This document shows positions 10,474-23,995 of a stretch of DNA of 64,000 bases, in pieces. The DNA is taken from positions 23,268,923 to 23,332,922 of the forward strand of contig CM039515.1 of the NCBI GenBank assembly GCA_022432975.1, read 5' to 3'. How positions within the stretch are numbered: position 1 is the stretch's first letter; every line of letters starts with the position of its first letter. The stretch is from Begonia masoniana (taxonomy: Eukaryota; Streptophyta; Magnoliopsida; Cucurbitales; Begoniaceae). The position numbers and the translations under genes were made by a program. The notes beneath the pieces were generated by a model, which was given only the letters and a program-made list of their open reading frames with translations, was not told the origin of the DNA and did not search any database.

Positions 10474-11816
10474 TGATAACTCTTAAATTAAAGTTATTTT
10501 ATATGGTATTTAATTGATAGAACTTATATGATTTGAGTGAATGTGAGAAGAAAATGATGGAATTTACTATAAATGCTACAGAATGCTGTAGCATCAAGGC
10601 ATTTATTGAATTTAATGTATTTCATGCATATTCTCGGAAAAACAAGCAAATTTTTATCACTAGTTCAAATTTTATATTTTCTTATTTAAATGCAGAGTTA
10701 TTAGCGGGAAGATCGAATTCAAATGCTGAAGAATTATGAAGAGAGAGAAAGCAAATCAAGGAGATTATTGTTACTAAAAATGAAGAAATCAAATCAAGAA
10801 AAAAATGGGGGAAATCGTTGCTGAAAAATCACTTCGAATATGATGAGAGAGAAAGGATGTTGGAATCAAAAAAAAGCAAAACAAATTAAATGAAATCTGG
10901 AGAGAGAAAAAAAAGGGGAATATACACCTGGTACGCATAGGAGAACAAAAAGGGAAGGAGGAAGGAATTGAAAGGAGAGATTTTTCTGGGCCACAGCAGG
11001 GAGCATTAGAAAACAGAGAAGAGTGGTCTGCACCAGAGAGATCGACGACATTTTTTTGGCTTTCCTCTTCTTCTCTTTTACTGTTGATGTTTTTATGAAT
11101 ATTATTATTTCTAGTTTTACTATTATGATTTTAGGCTAGTTTCTTTTTATCTTGGTTAGGAGAGAGAGTACTCTTTACATGTTTTTACTTTAATCTATGA
11201 ATGCTTAGTATTTTTCACTGAACAATTGCTCATGGTTTTTATTGCGTAAATTAAATTGTGTCGGTAGACAGATTTAAATTTACATGTTCCTATTGTATCG
11301 ATAGGTAAATAGGAATTTAAGATACATGAGTAATTAAATAAATTAAAATTGTTGCAAAGTAGCTGACATTAATTTATTTGGCGTTAAAAATAGGTTTACA
11401 TGAAAATTCGGATTAATTTTTTATCTTTTCAAAGTCGAAAAGAAAATTCTAAAACGAATTTATCTAGGCAATTCGACGGAATCCTAGAAATATTATGAAT
11501 TCTTGCTGTTCTGTGACTAATGTTGTAGCATTGTTGTAGTATCAGTAGTAATTGCATGTAAAGAGGAAATCAACCCTAACCAAGGCATTTCCCATAATTA
11601 TCTTTTTAAATCATTTCCATTTTTAGTCTTATTTAATTTCAAGTAATTTTAGTTCATCATTCTTTACTATTTATTTACTTTCAATATTTTCATCTTTATT
11701 TTATAGAAATTTATAGCAAGATTAATTTGATTAAAAATATCCTCATGGGATCGACTTTTACTTACTTTATTACTTCGTTAGCGACACGTGCACTTGCGTT
11801 AGAGTGTAGAAAATCA
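10474..11816 (+). repeat. 3' LTR of the Athila-like element
   Basis: It begins TGATAACTCTT after the PPT and ends near AAAATCA. The end carries ATGGGATCGACTTTTACTT and CGTGCACTTGCG, hallmarks of this LTR class. A diverged copy in the opposite orientation lies at 34401-35480. The edge at 11816 cuts into the gag gene of a minus-strand gypsy element, so this element inserted there. Confidence 0.75.
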
Positions 11817-12622
11817 CTAACATTAGCCTGAATGCGACACACTCCAAAATGTGGTTTCTTGCATGAGGGACATAAAGGCACATTCGTTGTCATGGGTTCC
11901 CTCTTAACAAACTTAGAAGGTCCTTCAGTAAGTCCACTGTTCATGTGTCGCTTAAAACCAATCGATTGTTGTTGTGAAACTTTATTTCTTGCAGCTTGAG
12001 TCGCATGGCTATATTTCCTTCGCAATTTCTGGACCTTGATGACATCCTTCTCTCCTTGCTCTGCAGACAATGTCTTCTCCACCACAAATGTGAATGAAGA
12101 GTTCTTAGAAGTAATGAGACGGATGTCCTTGAGTATCTCCGCCATTAATCCTTAGATGAATCTTTTTACCTTCATAGCCTCATTACCAGCAATATGAGGG
12201 ACATAACGAGATAATTGCTCAAATTTGTGCAGATAATCCATCACGCTTCTGATCTGCTTGAGAGCCATAAATTCTTCAGCCTTCGCATCCATCATTGAGT
12301 CCGTAAAGTATGTCTTGTTGAATAACTCCTGAAATTTCTCCCAGGTCATGGTAGTGACTGAATGCATCGCCTTTACGGAATCCCACCAATAACGTGCTTC
12401 CATTCAGAACATAGAATATGCACAAACAACTTTCTCTTCTTCAGAAATTTTGGCATGCTAAAAAATTTCGCCAATGGTCATGATCCAATCATCCACTGCT
12501 GTCATATCAGCTAAATTGTCATAGAAATTTGGAGGGTCCAGACGTCGAAATCTATCGATCATGTCCATCATCCGATCGAGTATAGCATCCTGATCATTTC
12601 TATTTCCTCTATGATTGGTCAT
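11817..12622 (-). pseudogene. gag: Ty3/gypsy gag, broken
   Basis: Read on the minus strand from the ATG at 12622, one frame runs through an N-terminal region and the Retrotrans_gag (PF03732) core: EARYWWDSV, MTWEKFQELFNKTYF, AEEFMALKQ and DYLHKFEQLSRYVP. It reaches the first cysteine motif, CPSCKKPHFGVC, and is then cut at 11816 by the Athila-like LTR. In-frame stops lie at 12460-12458 (TAG), 12406-12404 (TGA) and 12154-12152 (TAA, where the family usually has Gln). Only the zinc-knuckle/protease side is missing; it should lie beyond the inserted element but is absent, so deletion followed. Confidence 0.85.
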
Positions 12623-12806
12623 AATCTACATCACAAGGATTTCATTTTAAGAAAATCTATTTTATTTTTAAAATGTACTACAATATGTCTAACATACTTT
12701 TATCAAAATATAATTTTTTTAATACAGACTTACTTACTAATTGGCAATCTTCCAGCTGCACGTGAGCATACGGAGTAGTCTACAGAATCATTTTATAAAC
12801 CTTGGT

Positions 12807-12818
12807 GCTCTGATACCA
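12807..12818 (-). other. Primer binding site, tRNA-iMet
   Basis: Minus strand TGGTATCAGAGC is an exact 12-base match to the plant initiator tRNA-Met complement, 3 bp inside the LTR edge at 12822 and 184 bp upstream of the gag ATG. Confidence 0.88.
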
Positions 12819-12821
12819 TGT

Positions 12822-13634
12822 TGTAACGCCTCAATTTAAAAATCTCCAATTTGAAAACCATAAAATTTTCCCCAAATTGATTTGAAATCGAGCGCTAAAT
12901 CATAATTTGAAAATTTAAATATTAATTGAAAACTTTAATTTCGTGGAAGCTTTGTAATAAATCTGTCAAAATCTTAAAACCATCGCATAATTAAAATAAT
13001 TTTTGAAACTTTATTTAATAATAAAATTCAACATAATCATTCAAAATCTTAAATTGAAATAAAACATTAAATATTGTTTGAAATTAAAGCATACTAATTC
13101 AAATATTTTTTCTCGAAATCAGCAATATTTTCTTCATCTGTATGCTTGCTTGCCACTGTAGGGTTCTCAATCGCAACTATTTCTTCTTCAGACAAAAATT
13201 CACCTACATCATAAGTTAAAAACTATGAGAAATCTCAGTAAGTGAAAATATGTGCAAGTTGCAAAACTTTTACTTTTACCGAATCCTGTTAACAGTTACA
13301 TACTAGTTGAAAGTCAACCTTCTTTTAAGACTTAGCCATCTCATGACTTCGTCCTATTTTACTTTTACTTTTACTTTTAAAACTTAGTCATCTCATGGCT
13401 TTGCATCTTTTACTTTTACTTTTAACGTTCAAGCTCTTGCTATCACGTATTTACTGTCAATTCCATCATTTTCATACACATGCAAATGTCCTATCTATTT
13501 TATCTTTTAAATAATTCTATGTCGATGCTCTAACATGTGTGCTCAACCATCGAAAATGTGTTATAAAATAAAACAGTAATAAAGAAAGTAATATCTATCA
13601 TGTGATGTAGGGTCGTAACCAAAACGTTGTATTT
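12822..13634 (-). repeat. 5' LTR of the minus-strand gypsy element
   Basis: On the minus strand it ends GGCGTTACA just before the primer site, which fixes that edge well. The other edge is inferred: TGTAAATACAACG at about 13634, next to the foreign pol fragment. AT-rich, no ORF. Confidence 0.6.
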
Positions 13635-13639
13635 ACACT

Positions 13640-14625
13640 TACTTGGAGGGCAGAGTCATTGCTTATGCTTCTCGGCAGTTGAAGCCGTATGAACAAAGTT
13701 ATCCGACACACGATCTTGAGCTTACAGCGGTTGTCTTTGCGTCAAAAATCTGGAGACACTATCTGTATGGGCAGCAGTGTGAGGTGTTCTCAGATCACAA
13801 GAGTTTAAAATATTTGTTTACACAGAAGGAACTCAATATGCGACAGCGAAGGTGGTTAGAGTTCGTTAAAGATTATGACTTTGAGATTAAATACCACCCA
13901 GGGAAGGCTAACAAAGTCGTTGATGCCTTGAGCTGAATGCCTGCTATGAGCCAGCCTTCGCTTGCATCGATGTCGGTAATGCTAAGGTCTGAGATCAAGA
14001 GGTTTGATGTAGAGATTGTGGCCGAGTTGTCCACTATGCTCACGAACATTTCTCTTAGGCCGACGATAATTGACAAACTCCGAGAAGCTCAGAAGGAAGA
14101 CTTGGAGTGTGAGAGGTATCGATTGAGCATGACATCTGAAGACCCGTCCAATTTCAGCTTGTCGGATGATGGCATATTGAGATTCAGACATAGGTGGTAT
14201 GCGCCTAACAGTGAGGAGCTGAAGAGAGAGATCTTAACCGAGGCACACTCCTCGGCATACTCAGTGCATCCGTGGAGCACAAAAATGTATAGAGACCTGA
14301 GACAACACTTCTAGTGGCCAAACATGAAGAGAGAGATTGTCAGGTATGTGGAAACCTGCCTAGTTTGTCAACAGGTTAAGGCGGAACACCAAAGGCTAGC
14401 CGGAACCTTACAGCCACTGCCGATTCCGAAGTGGAAATGGGAGCAAATCTATATGGGTTTCATTGTTGGGCTCCCGAGAACGACGAAAGGGCACGATGGC
14501 ATCTGAGTGATAGTGGACCGTTTGACAAAGTCGGCCCACTTTCTATCAGTGAAGATGACCTATTCTATGGATCTGCTTGCTGAGCTGTATGTGCAGGAGA
14601 TCGTCAGATTACACGGAGTGTCTAT
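13640..14625 (+). pseudogene. Ty3/gypsy RNase H and integrase fragment
   Basis: One plus-strand frame, truncated at both ends. It opens in the RT/RNase H region ([25 protein letters not shown], then [13 protein letters not shown]) and includes [12 protein letters not shown] and [14 protein letters not shown]. The integrase zinc-binding HHCC part follows (EAHSSAYSVHPWSTKMYRDL, ETCLVCQQVKAEHQ), then the start of the catalytic core ([13 protein letters not shown]), ending at RLHGV. Three stops sit in frame: 13934-13936 TGA, 14312-14314 TAG and 14504-14506 TGA. The latter two fall on Trp positions of the family and are single G-to-A changes. It is not part of the minus-strand element beside it. 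Confidence 0.88.
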
Positions 14626-14995
14626 TGCGTCCGCTGAAGACAACGGACGGACTCTCCAAGAGAGAGTCTGTCCGTTTTCTATCATGTTGATCCAACGTGC
14701 ATCCGTTTATATAATACACGTAAAACAGAACGGACGGACGGTCTAGAATGGAGGGTGAACACCCCCTCAGAGTGCGTCCGATGTTACGTATCCGAGTGCC
14801 ACGTCGCCAGAGAAGAACGGACGGACAGCGTTTTTCGAGAGTGCGCACCATCTGCGGCAAAAAATATAAACGGACGGACTGTGTTTTGAAAGAGTCCGTT
14901 CGTTCTCAGGAACAGACGGACTCCGTTTTTAAGAGTCCGTCCGTTCTACGATAAAAATTCGAGAACGGACGGTGAAAGGACGTCCGCCAGGGTTG
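14626..14995. repeat. ACGGACGG direct and inverted repeat cluster
   Basis: ACGGACGG/CCGTCCGT words occur at least eight times in both orientations and form hairpins, for example ACGGACGGACTCTC paired with GAGAGAGTCTGTCCGT at 14643-14677, and TCCGTTTTTAAGAGTCCGTC near 14930. This resembles the subterminal repeat field of a DNA transposon end. No transposase and no clear terminal inverted repeat were found. It interrupts the integrase fragment. Confidence 0.5.
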
Positions 14996-15934
14996 GATTT
15001 GTTATATTTTTCATACTTTAAGGTTTGGACCGTTAGGATTGATAGTTTAAGGTTTAAAATAACAAAAACCTATACTTTAAGGTTTTAATTGGTAATTTCT
15101 CTTCTAAATATAATTGTTGGAACAAATAAATTTCAGAAAAATTGAAAATACATTCGAAACAATATAAACATACATCGTTGCAAGGCACAAGGAATTAAAT
15201 TCAGGCAATGGAAACCTTAAAAACAGTGACAACATTCTTGGTTAGTTGAACAATTTATAAATACAATAACATGTCTCAATTGCATTGCAAGTTTAACTCT
15301 TCATTAGTGAATTAAATAAAAGAAATTACCTATTAAAGAAAGACCAACAATACGTTTTTCTCTAATTTTCTTCTTAATTCTTATCTGGTGACAATAATTA
15401 TTGGTGTAATTAATGATCTCTTTTAATTATTTTTGATCTATTATATTAATGACATTAATTAATGAAGGAGGTCATGATTAAGAGATAAGATTAGAAAACA
15501 AGTAAACTTGCATTATCTTAAAGAAATATTGTTTGTGTGGGAAAATATGGGGAGGGGCATGAATGATATTTGAGAATCTTCAACTAACCGTTATCGTGTT
15601 AGTTTGGAACTTAAAATAGGGGGGTACCTTGTATCCTTTTACTCCGTCCTTTCTCTTTGCCTTGACTTTCGCTTCGGATCCTTTCGCTTCGTTTCCTTTC
15701 ATCTCTCTCTCGAAACTTTATTCTCCATTTCAATATCATTTCCTCTTGAGCATCAAGCTCCGTTTCAGCCTCAGATTGCTCAGTTTTTTTCTTCATTTTT
15801 TATGAAGATTTGGCGCCACGACTTTAGTGTAGTGCAATGTAGTTGAATCTCGACGATCGAATCTCATTGTTTGAATGTTGGTGAGGGATTTATGATTTAT
15901 GATTTCCGCCTTAATTTTTTTTTTTTTCCTCATC
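14996..15934. other. No gene seen
   Basis: AT-rich DNA up to the gap. TTTAAGGTTT-type words repeat at 15019-15085. The CT-rich patch at 15640-15790 gives only short spurious ORFs. Confidence 0.5.
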
Positions 15935-16034
15935 NNNNNNNNNNNNNNNNNNNNNNNNNNNNNNNNNNNNNNNNNNNNNNNNNNNNNNNNNNNNNNNNNN
16001 NNNNNNNNNNNNNNNNNNNNNNNNNNNNNNNNNN
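15935..16034. other. Assembly gap (100 N)
   Basis: Exactly 100 N, the conventional placeholder for a gap of unknown size. The contig to its right starts inside the long-LTR minisatellite. Confidence 0.98.
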
Positions 16035-16428
16035 CGTCCTCCTCTGCCCTTATTCTGTCGTCCACAGCCTTTGAAGAAACCCGAGAGGAAAAACCACATC
16101 CTTCAATGAAACTTCAATCGAAATAAGTCTGAAGATTTCTACTGTTCCGTTGATGAACCCAAGAGGAAAAACACCATTCCTCAATGAAACCCAATAGAAA
16201 GTTGAAGATTTCTCTGTCCTTTGATGAAACCCGAGAGTGAAAAATTTACTTGTTGCTCATATTTCTATTGTTTGCTTTCACACAATAAGTTACTTTTATT
16301 TTAGGTTTTAACAAATTAATAGTCCCTTCTCTGAATATCTTGTGTACTGCATGAGAAAGGCATGAACGAAAGTTTAAATTTTTTTATTTTTTTAAGATAG
16401 TCTCGAGGGTAATGTCCGGGTTTTTACA
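16035..16428 (+). repeat. 3' end of a long LTR
   Basis: GATGAAACCCGAGAG / CAATGAAACCCAATAG units (the 77-bp repeat of 50198-50390 in reverse) are followed by GGTTTTAACAAATTAATAG and the edge GTCCGGGTTTTTACA at 16428. It equals 38071-38460 in reverse complement. Confidence 0.7.
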
Positions 16429-16739
16429 GATCCCGTGCTCCGGCTTCACAATTTTGCATTTTTCAGCGTTCGCCATTCGCATTCCCAATCGCCACACCAA
16501 GCCCTCGCCGCTCGCCGGCCTTAGAAATTGGTTTCGCCTGAGAATAAAAAACCAGGGTTTCGTGGAGAAGAAGCAACCTTGCAAGGCAGTTCTGTAAAAG
16601 CAGATTCAATTGAGAACAGAGGTGATCGGAAGCCATTTTTTTACGGAAGAAGAGACAGAAGACAGAGTACGAAAGAGTTTTCTGGACTTGAATAATGTTT
16701 AATACCCTTATATACCCAAATTTTATGTTTTAAAGAAAA

Positions 16740-16905
16740 AGTGGAAAAATCGTTCCCGGGCCGAATTTGTCGTCCGGTCCCAGTCCAGTTCGCAGTTCCC
16801 TTTTCCCAGGACCGTTCCGTCCTTAGGGAAAAAACTCCCGGACTCATTTCGATTCGTTCGGGCTCGAGACCGTACCGAACCGTCTCCGTGCCCGCCCTCT
16901 AAATT
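16740..16905. repeat. Possible hAT-like fragment rich in CCGGTCC words
   Basis: The composition (CCCGGGCCG, GTCCGGTCCCAGTCCAG, CCGTACCGAACCG) and the right edge CCGTGCCCGCCCT recall the subterminal DNA and TGCCCAGCCCTA end of the hAT element at 47491-48502. The arm copy at 37575-37720 shows the same. The left end is not found. Confidence 0.3.
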
Positions 16906-18159
16906 TTATCCCTAACCATTTTCAAGATTATTCGACTATTTCTGCTTATATATCCTTCAAAGAACTATACTTCTTTCCAAAAAAAATTCGATTAATTTCC
17001 CTCTCTTATCCGTCTGCTTTTCCCACCTCATCATGTCTGACCGAGACCCTTGTTCGCAGCTCCTCTTCTAGAGTTTTGGGGTCGAATGCACCTCGACTTT
17101 TTCATTCATTTCCATATAATTGATCGATGTCGAAGAGCATCATATGCAAGGTGGCGTGCGAATACCATCCAGATCGACTTCAAAAGTTGTTGGCTATCGT
17201 CTAATCAACGCTCTAGGTGCATCAGAATCCATTGCGTTCGCTTAGACAACGAATCTCTAGGCAAACAATATAAGAGGCTTGAAGAGGTTAGAGAAATGTG
17301 GGGTTGGATGAATTTGAAGGCGAGAGCCTCCTTATAATAGGTGAAGAACGAGGGACCGTTCTTCTGGGAACGGCCCCCGGTTCTCCCCAGTTAACAACCC
17401 GTGATCATAGATTGTTGCACGGGTGTCCTCTAGTAGGACAATATTGGCCATTCGCCGAATGGTTGCATTTGAGGGTCCGGCACACGTGCGTGGCACGGGG
17501 ACACAATCAGGCGGGTTCCTGAGGGTGGAGACCCCCGAGCGCACGTGCCGTGCACGTTCCAGCTTGCGGGGTTGTCCACAACCCAATGCACACCAACCCC
17601 GTTCCATTCGCGTTGGGATGTCATCCCCAACGCCACCCCCCCGTTCTCTCGTTGGCCTTGCACATGAGAACCTCCGAAGGAATGTGAGAACGCAACATGG
17701 AGACCGCTCCGAATGGAATTGTTAGCCGTTCTCAAGGAATGGCTAACCTTCTATTAAAATTTCCTACATAGGATTATTGGTTACGTGAAGCGAATTTTTT
17801 TTTATAAGTGTTAATAGTTTAAGGTTTACTTTTAGCATACAACTAATTTGAGGATGTTTTAATTTAAATCCAAACTTTGAAATTAAAATGATTTTACCCC
17901 TTTTTTATGAAATCGTTACTCCTCACCTCCTAAGTGAATTATTGTTTAAAGTAAAACTTAAAGGGTAGCCTCGAAGAAATTTACACAAATATTTCTGCAC
18001 GTCGACGTCGAATGCTACCGCCGCCTTCGGAGAGACGGGAGTGGGTCGTTAGTTCCCCTTCGGTCCTCCTCGTCTCTGCTTTCCTCGCAATGGAGCCTGT
18101 GTTGATTTCATTTTACACAAGGTATGCCCTTGGCTTTAGGTTGCTAAATGATCGTGCCC

Positions 18160-21100
18160 ACCTTCGCCATGCAATTTTTTTGCTCGAGTTTCAGACAATT
18201 TGTGATTTTTTTATTGGCTTCTTTACAATTAGGAAATGGCGTTCGATGGTTACGATTGAGAATTTCGTCGAGAGTCATTTAGTAATGAATGTAGTTTGCA
18301 AAGCTGTCGAAATTGCTAATAACTCTTTTAGTTTCTTTCGTTCTCATGTTTTGTTGTTATATTTATTTTTATATGCTAGAGGCGGGATGGAATTTGTGAG
18401 CATTAGCTAAGTTGAGAATTGGAATACCGAGGAGAAGCGTTTTATACGACACCTGAAATTCTTAGCTTTCGGTCGAATATCAAGATTGATCAGAAATTGG
18501 AAGTTACTTGCAGTACTGGTACTTTTCTCCCATACCTTGATTTAAACGAAATAACAAAAAGATAGAGGTTATAATGCTCATATCTGTGTACATTTCATAA
18601 TTTTGCGTAAGTGTGGCAGTACTAATTTTTTGGATATGCCAACACAATTTCCAACAAAGTTTTAAGACTACATGCGTGGAAATACATTTACAATAATATG
18701 TGATATTTTCTTAACATTCTCCCTACTATTTAAGTCATTTCTGTAGTGTGAGTGTCCTTTTAGCAACTGGGTAGGTTTATTTTTTTCAAATGGGGGTATA
18801 TTTTATTTTTTTATTTGCTTGAGATTCGAACTTGGAACCTCTGTTTTCTTATCTGGATTATCATTACCAAACACTCTTGAAAGGTAAACTTGTGGTCGAG
18901 AATATTTTAATAATTTATATTTTTCTTACACTTTGAAATCACGAGTTTACCAATGAGAAACATCTAGTGACATTGTTGACTAAATTGTCAACTAGTGGAT
19001 TTGAATACTCAATGGCCTTAGATTTAGAAATAAAATATACATTAGGGAAACATATTCACGTAATTGTGATTCATGGGGGTTAAGGAACAGCAGTGGGCGT
19101 GGAAGCAATCTTCTTAGACTAGAGACAAGTGATTTCTTCGTCTGAAAGAAGTGTAAATTTCTGGGACCTTTAGGGCAAGATTAAAGACTTTATGTCAATC
19201 AAAAAAAGGTTGTGCAACATTTCTTTTATTTCTCTGTGGTTGACTAAGTTAATTGGGAGTGTCTCATTCCTTATTGAAGATTGTCCCGAAGAGCTTATTA
19301 GTTAGTGTTGTCAAGTATTTATTTTGTTTGATGACTGTAGACGATAATTGTCGAGTTGTCTTCTTTCAAGACGTGACTGAAACAAAAATATATTGAAACT
19401 TATGTGTATTTTTCTTTTTTAAATTTTTTTTGTTGTGGGTATTTGGTTCTTTGTTTCCTGATTTGACTATCGTTGAAAAAGGCGTTGTTGATTAAAGAAT
19501 ATTAAGTGTCTGTCCATCTTCATTCTCGAATGGGAGCAGTTTTGCTGTGAGTTTGGTCTTTTATTTAATATTCTGGTGTCGTGTTTGTAAGCTTGGTTTT
19601 AGGGGTGATGAACTAATTGCTCGTGGTCTCAAAGGGCTCTCAAGTGGTCCCAGTTGAGAGACTGATGTTCAATGACACTCTCCCTGAACATGCGTAAGGG
19701 ATATTCAGGGTAGGTTTTCGATACAGCAACCTAACTAAATGAGTTCTGAAACATCCATGAGATTCAAAGGTGTTGATGACTTTACAACACCTGCAGTTGG
19801 TGTGAAGAATATTATTGTTCCGTCTCATGTTTACTTTGGAGTTTCTTTTTACAACGAAGACATTGCATTAAATCCTTGGATAATGTAATCGCTTGAAAGC
19901 TTGGCTTTGATTTTAATCTTGTAGAATTTAGAAGATTAAACTAGATTATTGAAGATGCATCTCTTATACTACTACAGTGTGTACTCTTCTCGTTTACTTA
20001 AAAACAAATTAGATACTAGATGCTATTTTGTGGCAGTGCAATATGATCTTTCATGGTAAGGATTATCTTTTTAGTTGTAACTGGCATATTATTTCAGGAA
20101 AAAATGTTTGATGTGACTAGTTTAATGTTTGAAATTTTGGTTCAAAGATTGTAAAATTTCCTTTCATCAACATGATTAATGTTGCCATTGTTAACTGTCT
20201 TGTGGTTATATATGTGTTCAGTTTGGCCTTCAAGTCTTTTCTTTTTTGTCAGATTTAATACTTACTTTCCCTGAAATCTTCCCTAAACTATCTTGCTTTG
20301 AGGTAAGGTCACTCTCAGTTTGGGTTGAGTCATAACAAAGATTTTTTTTTTTTTTTTTTTCATATTTGAATATGAAAGTTTGGAAAACTAGGCCCTTTTA
20401 ATTCGTAAATCAAAAGTAAACTTAAATAATAAATTAAAAGGAAAATAAATTAAAAATTTCTAATATCCAAAAAGACCTTTAACCTTTTTGGCATACGGAC
20501 ATTAAACAATTTTCCTAAACCCAAATAACTTAAATTCTATAGATAGTTAATATAAACTTAATGTGTAGAGAAATATTCTAATTTTTTCATCCATCTTAAA
20601 TTATAATATTTTGTGCACAAAAGAGTTGCATTGCTATGAAAAAAAAAATGTTTTGAAGAGAAGAAATTAACTCTGGAAATGGAAATGCCAACCCATTCAG
20701 GTCGCTTGTTTTTCTTCATGAGATGCATTAGGTTAGAAAAAGCTGAGTAGTTTTACCAAATTGTGTATTTAATTTCATTTGATCTTTATGTGCACGTATG
20801 TGTATGTTTTTCAAGTTGAGTGATTGGAAATTAGTCATTTTGAGAAACAGCTTTATTAAAAACTACATGTTTTGCATTTCATGTTTTATGGAAGTCCAAA
20901 TTTAGGTTGCTATGCAAATTGATTCGATGTTGGAGATAGTTGCAACATCATCGTCAATGATTTTGTCCTCTTGAGACTGTTTTAATGAAATATATTTCAG
21001 GGGGGATTTATTCATCTGCAATGGGAGTCTAATCAGAAGTGAACTCCAAGATTTGGTGCCAATTTTGTTTGAGCATTTAGCTATGATTCCATTGATTTGT

Positions 21101-23945
21101 ATATACTCATTTCCATTCCTCATATAAGAGTTTTTTATCCAAATATTTCCTCTTGATTGACTATAATTTTAATCAGTTGTTGAATCTGATTGCACAGAAA
21201 ATGAATTACTCTCATTGTGTAATAGATGATCTGATTTGTCTTTCTCATCTTGTACGAGTCCTTGCCATTCTTCTGAACTGGAAAAAATAACTTCCTTTGA
21301 GCCAGATTCATCATGCTGATGGCGACTCTAATAGAAGGAATGAAGTTGATAATGATTGAGTTGTATACTTTCTGAGATCAATCATTTTACAGAGGTGTAA
21401 GAGATGAAGAGAAATATGGCCCAATTGCTTATATTGCCGCGTAATTGTAATGTTGGTACATGTAATCATTTTCTAGGATTGGTAGAAAGGAAGAATCATG
21501 GTATTGGATATTAAGAATAATCGATTAGCTCAAATCTGCAGTTTATACTCTGGAAATTGATGCCTTGCTCTTTCATTGTTTAATTACCTTTTGTATTTGA
21601 GAAAACCAAGTTTCTTCAAAACTCTCAAATAGTACGTTCCCTCTTGAGGGTGCTGCTTAGAACTAGCTCAGTGAGTCTTCTTTTGATATTCTGCTTTGAA
21701 AGATTGAATCTTTTTTATGGAGTTTCTATTAATAGGTTGTTAAGATTGATGTCAAATAACTGGATATGGACGAGTGAGACCCTTGCACGGAGAATACAAA
21801 TTGCTTATAAGAAGCTAACAGAAGGATCAGGATTCAGGAGCACCTATGATTAAGGTTCTAATTATTCTCCTTGAAACTATACTTTTCATCTTTTATCTTT
21901 GAAATTTATGATTGCAATTCTTTTTTGTTTATTGAGACAAAAGGGCTTGTAGCTGTTCTGTGTAAAAATAAAACAGTGATCTGTTTTAAAATCATAAAAA
22001 CATGAAACAAGTAAAACAATGCATCAGCAAATGTTCTCGAAAAACAAATTTTTGAGAGAACAGTTTAGAAAAAAAATGATTTATTTTCTCAAAGCAACAA
22101 AAAAAAAGAATTGTTTGAAAAACTTATTTTTTTGGTGTGTATAAGTAATAAACTTCTGATGCAAGCATTTTTGTTATCAAATCTTCAGATTTCGGAGTTG
22201 CTTCTAATCCTTTGGTAATACTCAAATCTTTTTTCATTTTCTCTTAGATCAGATTCACGGAATGCAAGAGCATTCAATCCTCGCCGTTCATCGCTGTGCG
22301 CTAACACGGGATTCCTACAGAAGTCTAAACTCGTAAGGTGTCAAGATTTTAACTGAAGGTTTTTAGCATTATTGAAGCTAATAAAAATCAGATTTTGTCT
22401 ATATGACTGAAGGATCTGTTGCTTTCTTGTAAATGCTGTCTCTGAATGGTTAGTTAATTTATGAATAAGCACAATACAGGTCACGTGCTGGGAAATTCTT
22501 TTGTTTTATTACAACAGCAAATCTTTGTCTTTGACTAGTTCAACAAAAACCTTACTTTAAATCAATCTCCACTGTTTTTAATTATTTATTTTAGCAATTT
22601 AAAACTTGATTATGAAAATTATTCGCAGAGAATAATTGAAAATCATTTATTTTTTGACAAGTTTTTTGGGTCATCATGCCCCCGTTGAAAGAAAAGTTGT
22701 AGACTCTCTATAAATAGTCAAATATTTTTGTGAAAGCATTAATTTGGAGCTCTCTTTTCTTTGTAGTTTTCTTTCTTATTCAGGGAGATTACAAACCCAC
22801 TCTTTTCTGGTCAGCAAGTGCACGTTTTTATAATACATGCAGCTTTTACTAATATTATGAAGAGAGAGAAATATGGAGGAGAGAGAGAATCCTTCGCTGC
22901 GATTTTTGTTCTGCAAAAAAACAAGAAGGTGAAGACAAATGGATGGAGAGAAGAGAGGCTGTGAGTCGAATCTTCTGAAAATAGTGAAATATTTTCTTCA
23001 GCAGAGGTGGGTGAGGTTTCAATCATTCAGTAAATTTATAAAACTACAATTTCATTCAAGTTCTGGTAATGTTCTGAATTAATCTATATTTTTTATTTAA
23101 TATTGAAGTAGAAAATCCTTTGGACTCTTCTGATGTGACAAAGAAAAGGTAATTAATTAATAGTATTTCTTGAAGTATGGAGATGATGAAAAAGTGGATA
23201 GCCTTCTAAAAGCTGGTCATGAAGGTCAGCCTTCTCCTTTCACTTTTTTACTATTTGATTCTTTCTGGTTTTTAAATGAACAGTATATTATAGTAGAACT
23301 GTTGAATAATGTTTATTTTATATTATAAAATACCAAAAAAAAGAATATTTAATGAACATTTACCAACATTTGATTACTCAATAACAATTATAGTTTAATG
23401 ATTATTTCAACTCCATAAACTTAGGAACTGGCTACTTGTTTTTCTTTAATTAAATTGTTAGAAAAAGGGTGGAATTTGTTGAACTAATTTTGATAAACTA
23501 AGAATAATTGTAGTGCTTTTAATGTTGGCGCAACATCATGTGCTGATGATTATTGAGTAATCAAATGTTGGTAAATGACTTTGGTGGTTGATTTAGTTTT
23601 GAGCATCAAATTCTAAACCTGAAATAATGCTCAAAAAATGAGAAATTATGATGGTGTCCCATCAAATTATTTTTTGTAATATTTTCTTAAAATAATAAAT
23701 TTTCATTGAGACAGGAGCGGGTAAAGGCTGGTCGCTTCATCTGGTAGAACTTTAGGAAGTAAGAAACAATTTGAGAACTTGGTAAGCATGATTCATGCAG
23801 TGTGATAGATTTAGGAGGAAAAATAGAGAGGTTAAGGAGAGAGTGGGAGAGATATAGAAAGTGAGGGGGAGAGAGAGAGAGAGCTATATAGAGGGGGAGA
23901 GAGGGGGAGAAAGAAAGAGATTTTGAGGTGGAGAGAGAGAGAGAG

Positions 23946-23995
<50 letters not shown>

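Larger units (their letters stand above)
16035..18159. repeat. Arm 1 of an inverted duplication at a contig end
   Basis: The whole stretch is homologous, in reverse complement, to 36335-38460. Anchors: LTR edge 16428 = 38071; AATAAAAAACCAGGG near 16541 = 37929; AGAGTTTTGG(GG)TCGAATGCACC near 17070 = 37410-37424; GGGTAGCCTCGA near 17964 = 36519; TTGGCTTTAGG near 18130 = 36355-36365. Homology stops at 18159, exactly where the other contig begins. Many indels separate the arms. Confidence 0.85.

Noticed and set aside
15793..16126. ORFs spanning the N gap
   Set aside because: They exist only because N codons are treated as open.
17298..17735. Overlapping ORFs of about 100 codons on both strands
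   Set aside because: GC-rich repeat-like stretch with no conserved motif; the inverted copy at 36780-37140 does not keep the frames.
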